A stretch of 64,000 bases of DNA, taken from an uncultured SAR86 cluster bacterium (GTDB taxonomy: Bacteria; Pseudomonadota; Gammaproteobacteria; Magnimaribacterales; AG-339-G14). The position numbers were made by a program, and so were the translations under genes. Below are positions 59,875 through 64,000 of this stretch, one piece after another (position 1 is the first letter of the stretch; each line of letters begins with the position of its first letter). Location of the stretch: positions 26,550-90,549 of the forward strand of contig CACPMT010000005.1 in assembly GCA_902635045.1 (NCBI GenBank), read 5' to 3'. Under the pieces are notes generated by a model. It did not search any database. It was not told the DNA's origin and saw nothing but the letters and a program-made list of their open reading frames with translations.

Positions 59875-60516
59875 TTACATGCTAATTGTTAAAACAACTG
59901 CATCTTGATCGGCCATAGTTCCATTAGCATTAGTGTCTCCACTAAAGTCGCTATAAGAAAGGTCAACCGTTAGGTCTCCAGCTGGTATGCTGTAACCGAT
60001 AGTAGTGTGAGATCCACCATCAGCGTTTCCATTAGAGCTATCCATGTCCCCGTATGCAATTGCTAAAGAGCCATCGCCAACATCCATGCCCCAACTAATT
60101 TCTGCATAGTCTCCTAATTCATCACCTTCAGAGAAATGAAGACCAACATTCATAGGAAGTGATAAAGCAATGTAGTTTTCAGAGAAATCATATTGATTAT
60201 CTCCATCATATTTAACTTGAATTGCTCCAATGTTGACACCAATACCACCCATTTCAAAGGTATATCCACCGTAGTAGTCTAATTCTAAATTAGAATTTCC
60301 AACACCTACAGCAGCTCCCCAAGTTCCCACGTAAAATCCATTTTCAAAGTCAACATCTAAGCCAACATTGACAGAATTTTCGCCGTTATTTTGAGTCATA
60401 CCTCTCCAGATATAGTCAGTTTGTATAGCTGCATTTCCGGAGACTGAAATAGCATTAGTAAAAGTGGAAGCAAATACTAGAGCTAAACCAATTAACGTTA
60501 ATTTTAGTTTATTCAT
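59875..60516 (-). CDS. Gcw_chp (TIGR02001) outer-membrane-type protein, copy 1
   Basis: A 213-residue protein with a signal peptide of about 22 residues (ALVFASTFTNA). The family signature is AIQTDYIWRGMTQNNG near 31, followed by glycine- and aromatic-rich alternating strands (DYYGGYTFEMGG, AEISWGMDVGDG) that look like a small beta-barrel ending VVLTISM. It is rich in Asp/Glu. A paralog at 60.7 kb shares the RGMTQNNG core and layout. GGAGAAG precedes the ATG. Function of the family is unknown. Confidence 0.85.
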   Translation of the reverse strand: MNKLKLTLIGLALVFASTFTNAISVSGNAAIQTDYIWRGMTQNNGENSVNVGLDVDFENGFYVGTWGAAVGVGNSNLELDYYGGYTFEMGGIGVNIGAIQVKYDGDNQYDFSENYIALSLPMNVGLHFSEGDELGDYAEISWGMDVGDGSLAIAYGDMDSSNGNADGGSHTTIGYSIPAGDLTVDLSYSDFSGDTNANGTMADQDAVVLTISM

Positions 60517-60650
60517 ATCTTCTCCATTTATAAATTTATAAATAAGTCGCTATTAAACCATAATAATTTAGTTAAAAACCATTAAACTGAAAAAGTGCTA
60601 TATCTTTTTTTTAAATTGTGCAAGAAATTTTGCTTCTTTTTGGTGCAACT

Positions 60651-60673
60651 AAATACTTCATGTTGAAGTATTT
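60651..60673. repeat. 10-bp perfect inverted repeat between the paralogs
   Basis: AAATACTTCA and TGAAGTATTT around a TGT loop, about 135 bases upstream of copy 1. It has no T-run of terminator length. It could be an operator for copy 1. Confidence 0.5.
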
Positions 60674-60686
60674 TGTTAATTCTTAT

Positions 60687-60714
60687 AAAAAACCCCCTAA
60701 AAAAGGGGGTTTTT
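60687..60714. terminator. Terminator of outer-membrane gene copy 2
   Basis: Stem CCCCC/GGGGG extended by A/T pairs with a TAAAAAA loop, 22 bases past the stop of the minus-strand copy 2. It insulates the two paralogs. Confidence 0.85.
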
Positions 60715-60736
60715 ATTGGTAATATAAAACTTAAAT

Positions 60737-61351
60737 TTATAAAAGCGTTATATCTAAGAAGAAAGCATCTTCATCATCTGTCATAGTTGCAGTAGAAGTA
60801 TCGTCCGAGAATTCCGTGTAACCAACTGTCATAGCAAAATCACCCAGTTCGAAACCGTAAGTAATGTAAAAATAATCTCCTACGTCATCGTACTCACCAT
60901 AAGCAAATCCGAAATCTCCGAAACCATAAGAAATTTCAATATTGTCATCAGCTCCATCTTGTCCTGAAGCAAAAGAAAATCCAAAATCACCGTATCCAAG
61001 ACCTAAGTATGCTTCTTCGAAATCAACGTTTGCGGCGCCTGTTAATGCAGGATAATCAAATTTGATATAACCGATATCAAAAGAAAGATCACCCATTTCA
61101 CCAGCGTAACCACCGTAGTAATCTACCTCAGCACCGGAACCTACAGCTGCTGCCCAAGTTCCAACATACAAACCTGAATCAAATTCTACGTCTAATCCAC
61201 CATTTACAGATGCATCTCCATTGTTTTGAGTCATACCTCTCCATGTATAATCACTTTGAAGGGTCGCATTTGCAGACACTGATGCTGCTGATGTGAATCC
61301 TGAAGCAAGAATCAAAGAGATACTAACCATTAATAATTTAAGTTTATTCAT
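60737..61351 (-). CDS. Gcw_chp (TIGR02001) outer-membrane-type protein, copy 2
   Basis: A 204-residue paralog of the 59.9-kb gene. Signal peptide of about 22 residues (LASGFTSA), then TLQSDYTWRGMTQNNGD near 31 and repeated motifs such as GDFGFAYGEYDDVGDYF and GFSFASGQDG. It is very acidic, with alternating aromatic residues typical of barrel strands, and ends FFLDITLL. AGGAGATGTA precedes the ATG. The two copies diverge in the second half, so they may have different roles. Confidence 0.85.
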   Translation of the reverse strand: MNKLKLLMVSISLILASGFTSAASVSANATLQSDYTWRGMTQNNGDASVNGGLDVEFDSGLYVGTWAAAVGSGAEVDYYGGYAGEMGDLSFDIGYIKFDYPALTGAANVDFEEAYLGLGYGDFGFSFASGQDGADDNIEISYGFGDFGFAYGEYDDVGDYFYITYGFELGDFAMTVGYTEFSDDTSTATMTDDEDAFFLDITLL

Positions 61352-61398
61352 TACATCTCCTGTTTATTAATTAATAAATAAAAGTTAATTAAACCGGA

Positions 61399-61427
61399 AA
61401 ATTTAGAACCTTAAATTTTCTAAATTT
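61399..61427. repeat. 10-bp inverted repeat upstream of copy 2
   Basis: AAATTTAGAA and TTCTAAATTT, perfect arms with a 9-base loop, 48 bases upstream of the copy 2 start. It may be an operator or leader hairpin. Confidence 0.45.
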
Positions 61428-61566
61428 ATTGATAAATTCTTATATATGTTCAATTAAAGTGCATTTAGAGTACTTGGTTAGAAAGAATGTGCAGTTTTAA
61501 AGCATGCTTGAAGTAAAAGTATCTTATTTTTTTTATTTAATGTTAAATGTGCTTTTAAATTTAATT

Positions 61567-62550
61567 ATGAATTTTAAAGCTTTCGTAACAGAAGAAACTG
61601 ATGAAGGGTTCGTTTCAAAAGTAGTAGAAAGGTCTTTAGAGGATCTTCCTGAGGGAGATGTTTTAATCAAAGTATTATTCTCTTCTTTAAATTACAAAGA
61701 TGCTCTTTCTGCTTCTGGAAATAAAGGAGTATCAAAAAATTATCCTCATTCTCCTGGTATTGATGCCGCTGGCATTGTTGAAGAATCAAATTCTGACGAA
61801 TTCTCAATAGGGGACGAAGTGATTGTTACGGGATACGATCTAGGTATGAACACGTCTGGAGGATTTTCTGAATATATCAGAGTTCCTAAAGAATGGATTA
61901 TTAAAAAACCAAATAATTTAGAATTGGAAGAATCTATGGCTTATGGAACCGCAGGATTAACGGCTGGACTATGTGTGAGAAAAATATTACTAAGCGGAAT
62001 AAAGCCAGAAGATGGAGAAGTCTTTGTAACTGGTGCAACAGGAGGAGTAGGAATTGTTGCAGTAATGCTCTTGGCTAAACTTGGATTTGATGTTGTTGCA
62101 ATTACTGGTAAAGATACTGAGATAGAACTTTTATTATCATTAGGTGCTAAGGAGGTGATTAATAGATCTGAATTCGAGGGAGAATTGAAAAGTCCTTTGG
62201 CAAAACCAAGATGGGCAGGCGGAGTAGATGCAGTTGGAAGCGATATATTATCCAACCTGATTTCAGCTACTCACCAAAGAGCGGCAATAGCATGTTGCGG
62301 AATGGTAGGTGGAGTAAACTTAAATACAAGTATTTTCCCTTTTATTTTGAGAGGACTATCTTTGTTGGGTATTGATTCTGCAGAAACTTTAATAGATGTG
62401 AAAAAAGAAATATGGAATAATTTTGCTTCGGATTGGAAATTAGAAAAAATTAATGATCAAATAAAAGATGTCGGACTTGAGGAATTATCATCTGAAATAG
62501 AAAAAATTCTCAATGGCAAACAAGTTGGTAGAATTAGACTAAAAAATTAA
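61567..62550 (+). CDS. acuI: Acrylyl-CoA reductase-like quinone oxidoreductase (AcuI/YhdH)
   Basis: A 327-residue medium-chain reductase very close to E. coli YhdH. It has SSLNYKDALSASG near 38, PGIDAAGIVEES near 62, the NADPH motif VTGATGGVGIVAV near 155 and VDAVGSDILSNLI near 218. ATG 61567 gives the YhdH start (MNFKAFVTEE); a hydrophobic 21-codon extension upstream is rejected. AcuI/YhdH reduces acrylyl-CoA, a toxic intermediate of propionate and DMSP metabolism. The DMSP link is an ecological inference; no dmd or ddd genes are in the window. Confidence 0.88.
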   Translation: MNFKAFVTEETDEGFVSKVVERSLEDLPEGDVLIKVLFSSLNYKDALSASGNKGVSKNYPHSPGIDAAGIVEESNSDEFSIGDEVIVTGYDLGMNTSGGFSEYIRVPKEWIIKKPNNLELEESMAYGTAGLTAGLCVRKILLSGIKPEDGEVFVTGATGGVGIVAVMLLAKLGFDVVAITGKDTEIELLLSLGAKEVINRSEFEGELKSPLAKPRWAGGVDAVGSDILSNLISATHQRAAIACCGMVGGVNLNTSIFPFILRGLSLLGIDSAETLIDVKKEIWNNFASDWKLEKINDQIKDVGLEELSSEIEKILNGKQVGRIRLKN

Positions 62551-62552
62551 TC

Positions 62553-62684
62553 ATGGAAGAAAATCAAGAAACACAGTTTGATGAAAAAGCGGCGGAGGCG
62601 GATAGCAAAGTTGATGCCTTAGTTGCGGTTATTATAATGCTGACTCTTACTGCAATGGTTGTTTTTTGGGTGGCCTCACAATGA
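62553..62684 (+). CDS. Small single-pass membrane protein (43 residues)
   Basis: A 43-residue protein that begins MEENQETQFDEKAAEADS, then a membrane helix from about residue 22 (ALVAVIIMLTLTAMVVFWVA). The ATG is 2 bases after acuI and the stop overlaps the next start in ATGA, so coupling supports real translation. Family unknown. Acidic N-terminus plus one helix suggests a small membrane partner. Confidence 0.65.
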   Translation: MEENQETQFDEKAAEADSKVDALVAVIIMLTLTAMVVFWVASQ

Positions 62685-63661
62685 TGGATATAAGACAACT
62701 TTTAAAAGAAAATACGCGAATTCCTGTTATAGGAGCTCCACTATTTACTGTTTCTTACCCTGAACTCGTAATTGCACAGTGCAAGGCTGGAATAGTTGGA
62801 TCTTTTCCAGCGCTAAATGCAAGGCCTGCCGATCAACTAGAAGTGTGGATCGAAAAAATTTCTAAAGAACTAGAAGAATATAAAGATGCAAATCCTGAAA
62901 AAAAAGTTGCTCCTTTTGCAGTAAATCAAATTTGTCACAGTTCAAATGATCGGCTGGAACATGATATGGAAGTTTGTGTCAAACACAAAGTACCAATAAT
63001 CATTACTAGCTTGAGAGCACCAAAATTTGTGACCGATGCGGTGCACAGTTATGGTGGAGTAGTTATGCATGATGTCATCAATATTAGACATGCAAAAAAA
63101 GCCTTGTCAGAAGGTGCCGATGGATTAATTTTAGTGTGCGCTGGTGCTGGAGGACATGCTGGCACTTTAAGTCCTTTTGCTTTGGTTAGAGAAGTAAGAG
63201 AATTTTTTGATGGGCCCATTGCGCTTTCTGGAAGTATTTCAGAAGGCTCGTCAGTTTTATCAGCATTAGCTTTGGGAGCAGATTTTGCTTATGTTGGAAC
63301 TAAATTTATTGCAACTGAAGAAGCTAATGCTTCTCCCGGTTACAAGCAAATGATTATTGATAGTACTGCAGATGATATTATGTATTCTGCTACTTTTACT
63401 GGGGTTCATGGTAATTATTTGCGACCAAGCGTAGAGGCTGCTGGACTCAATCCAGAGGAACATACTTCTGGAAGCAAAGAGGACATGAACTTCAGCACGT
63501 CTGCAATAGCAAAAAAAGACAATTCTTCAAAAGCCTGGAAAGATATCTGGGGATCTGGACAAGGAATCGGTTCAATTAAAAATGCTCCATCTGTTCAAAG
63601 TGCAGTGGATCAAATGGTTTCTGAATACGAAAATGCTAAATCTAGGCTGAATAATTTTTAA
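62681..63661 (+). CDS. Nitronate monooxygenase-like FMN enzyme
   Basis: A 326-residue TIM-barrel flavoenzyme of the NMO/2-nitropropane dioxygenase family. Key parts are PVIGAPLFTVSYPELV near 15, PFAVNQICHSSN near 78, CAGAGGHAGTLSPFALV near 155 (the glycine-rich FMN loop with the catalytic His) and ALSGSISEGSSVLSALALGADFAYVGTKFI near 188. Start ATG 62681 in the small gene's stop; ATGATG allows 62684 too. Many relatives are annotated NMO without nitroalkane activity shown, and enoyl-ACP reductase FabK is related, so substrate is uncertain. Confidence 0.85.
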   Translation: MMDIRQLLKENTRIPVIGAPLFTVSYPELVIAQCKAGIVGSFPALNARPADQLEVWIEKISKELEEYKDANPEKKVAPFAVNQICHSSNDRLEHDMEVCVKHKVPIIITSLRAPKFVTDAVHSYGGVVMHDVINIRHAKKALSEGADGLILVCAGAGGHAGTLSPFALVREVREFFDGPIALSGSISEGSSVLSALALGADFAYVGTKFIATEEANASPGYKQMIIDSTADDIMYSATFTGVHGNYLRPSVEAAGLNPEEHTSGSKEDMNFSTSAIAKKDNSSKAWKDIWGSGQGIGSIKNAPSVQSAVDQMVSEYENAKSRLNNF

Positions 63662-64000
63662 TTATTTCTAGATAACAAAAACTGATCAAATTCCATATGC
63701 ATAATAGATTTAGCTTGAGCAAAAGCCAATTCGTTTGCACTTTTTTTAATCATTTTTAACTGTAATCCTGGCATCTTTTTAAACTTACTAATCCATTTCT
63801 TCAAGCACTTATTTTTATCTTCTAAATCAAAGGTTTCATTTAAAAATCCTTTATTTTGCATTTCTAGAGCATTAAATTTTTCTCCGCTTAAAATTACGTG
63901 CTTTGCTTCTGAGAGACCTAAACAACTTATTGCAAGAGGTAGACCAAACCAGCTTAAGTTCATACCTAGCTCAATTTCCGGATAACCAATTAAGGAATTT
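63658..64000 (-). CDS. Enoyl-CoA hydratase/isomerase, C-terminal part
   Basis: The 3' 113 codons of a minus-strand crotonase whose 5' end lies beyond the window. It reads GYPEIELGMNLSWFGLPLAI, then LSEAKHVILSGEKFNALEMQNKGF, the usual FPEIxLG and A-x-x-LxLTG segments after the oxyanion hole. An internal ATG at 63963 is within this frame but is not a start. The stop overlaps NMO by 4 bases. Confidence 0.85.
   Translation of the reverse strand, partial: NSLIGYPEIELGMNLSWFGLPLAISCLGLSEAKHVILSGEKFNALEMQNKGFLNETFDLEDKNKCLKKWISKFKKMPGLQLKMIKKSANELAFAQAKSIMHMEFDQFLLSRNN

Overview
The window looks like chromosome from a small-genome, AT-rich (roughly one third G+C by eye) planktonic marine gammaproteobacterium, most likely of the SAR86 type. 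This placement is inferred from the gammaproteobacterial gene order (sdhE/ygfZ, then rpoE-rseA-degP-lepA-lepB-rnc-era-recO-acpS), a blue-type proteorhodopsin, a TonB-dependent receptor and very tight packing. Genes abut or overlap by 1 to 31 bases, even when convergent. I see no phage, insertion sequence or CRISPR array; this is core chromosome with accessory metabolic genes.

Layout. 1-5.5 kb: nrdAB (class Ia ribonucleotide reductase) behind a pair of NrdR-like boxes, glycerol kinase and ornithine carbamoyltransferase. 5.5-9.5 kb: serA, an SDR enzyme, a 365-bp AT-rich gap with two inverted perfect DnaA boxes in front of ung, then ygfZ and sdhE. 9.5-22.5 kb: one long plus-strand run covering envelope stress (rpoE, rseA, degP), translation and RNA maturation (lepA, rnc, era, rsmJ, tsaB), secretion (lepB), repair (recO), a DUF3604 lipoprotein, acpS, adk and uppP. 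22.5-30.2 kb: a methyltransferase-like membrane protein, plsB, tRNA-Leu, yajC-secD-secF, suhB, trmJ and tRNA-Glu.

30.3-32.5 kb is the most interesting part. It carries glnK-amtB (PII protein and ammonium channel), back-to-back terminators, and on the opposite strand a 54-residue protein with three YRG repeats (DUF4278/PirA-like). A strong promoter precedes that small gene, and its 5' leader carries the conserved blocks and pairing of the glutamine (glnA/Downstream-peptide) riboswitch. Both halves of this glutamine-sensing, PII-linked arrangement are best known from cyanobacteria. Here they sit beside glnK-amtB in a gammaproteobacterium.

32.5-37.6 kb: TonB-dependent receptor, MATE exporter, blue-type proteorhodopsin with terminator, tRNA-Gly. 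37.6-48 kb: cyclase-family hydrolase, alternative oxidase, FAD monooxygenase, crotonase, dapE, malate synthase G, amidohydrolase and a tandem pair of acyl-CoA dehydrogenases. 48-59.8 kb: small exported and membrane proteins, tRNA-Gly, a serine hydrolase, a YcbL-type metallo-hydrolase, an epoxide-hydrolase-like enzyme, an SbmA/BacA-type protein, a catechol-O-methyltransferase-like gene in a run with an Smr protein and a dihydroorotase, a UMF1-type transporter and a glycerophosphodiesterase. 59.8-64 kb: two paralogous Gcw_chp outer-membrane-type proteins, an AcuI/YhdH reductase, a 43-residue membrane protein, a nitronate-monooxygenase-like enzyme and the end of a crotonase gene.

A recurring feature is that many first-in-unit genes have no ribosome binding site but carry a -10-like hexamer 5-9 bases before the start codon, suggesting leaderless mRNAs. 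Genes inside operons, and a few others (nrdB, glnK, proteorhodopsin, the YRG protein, the outer-membrane pair), have clear GGAGG-type sites.
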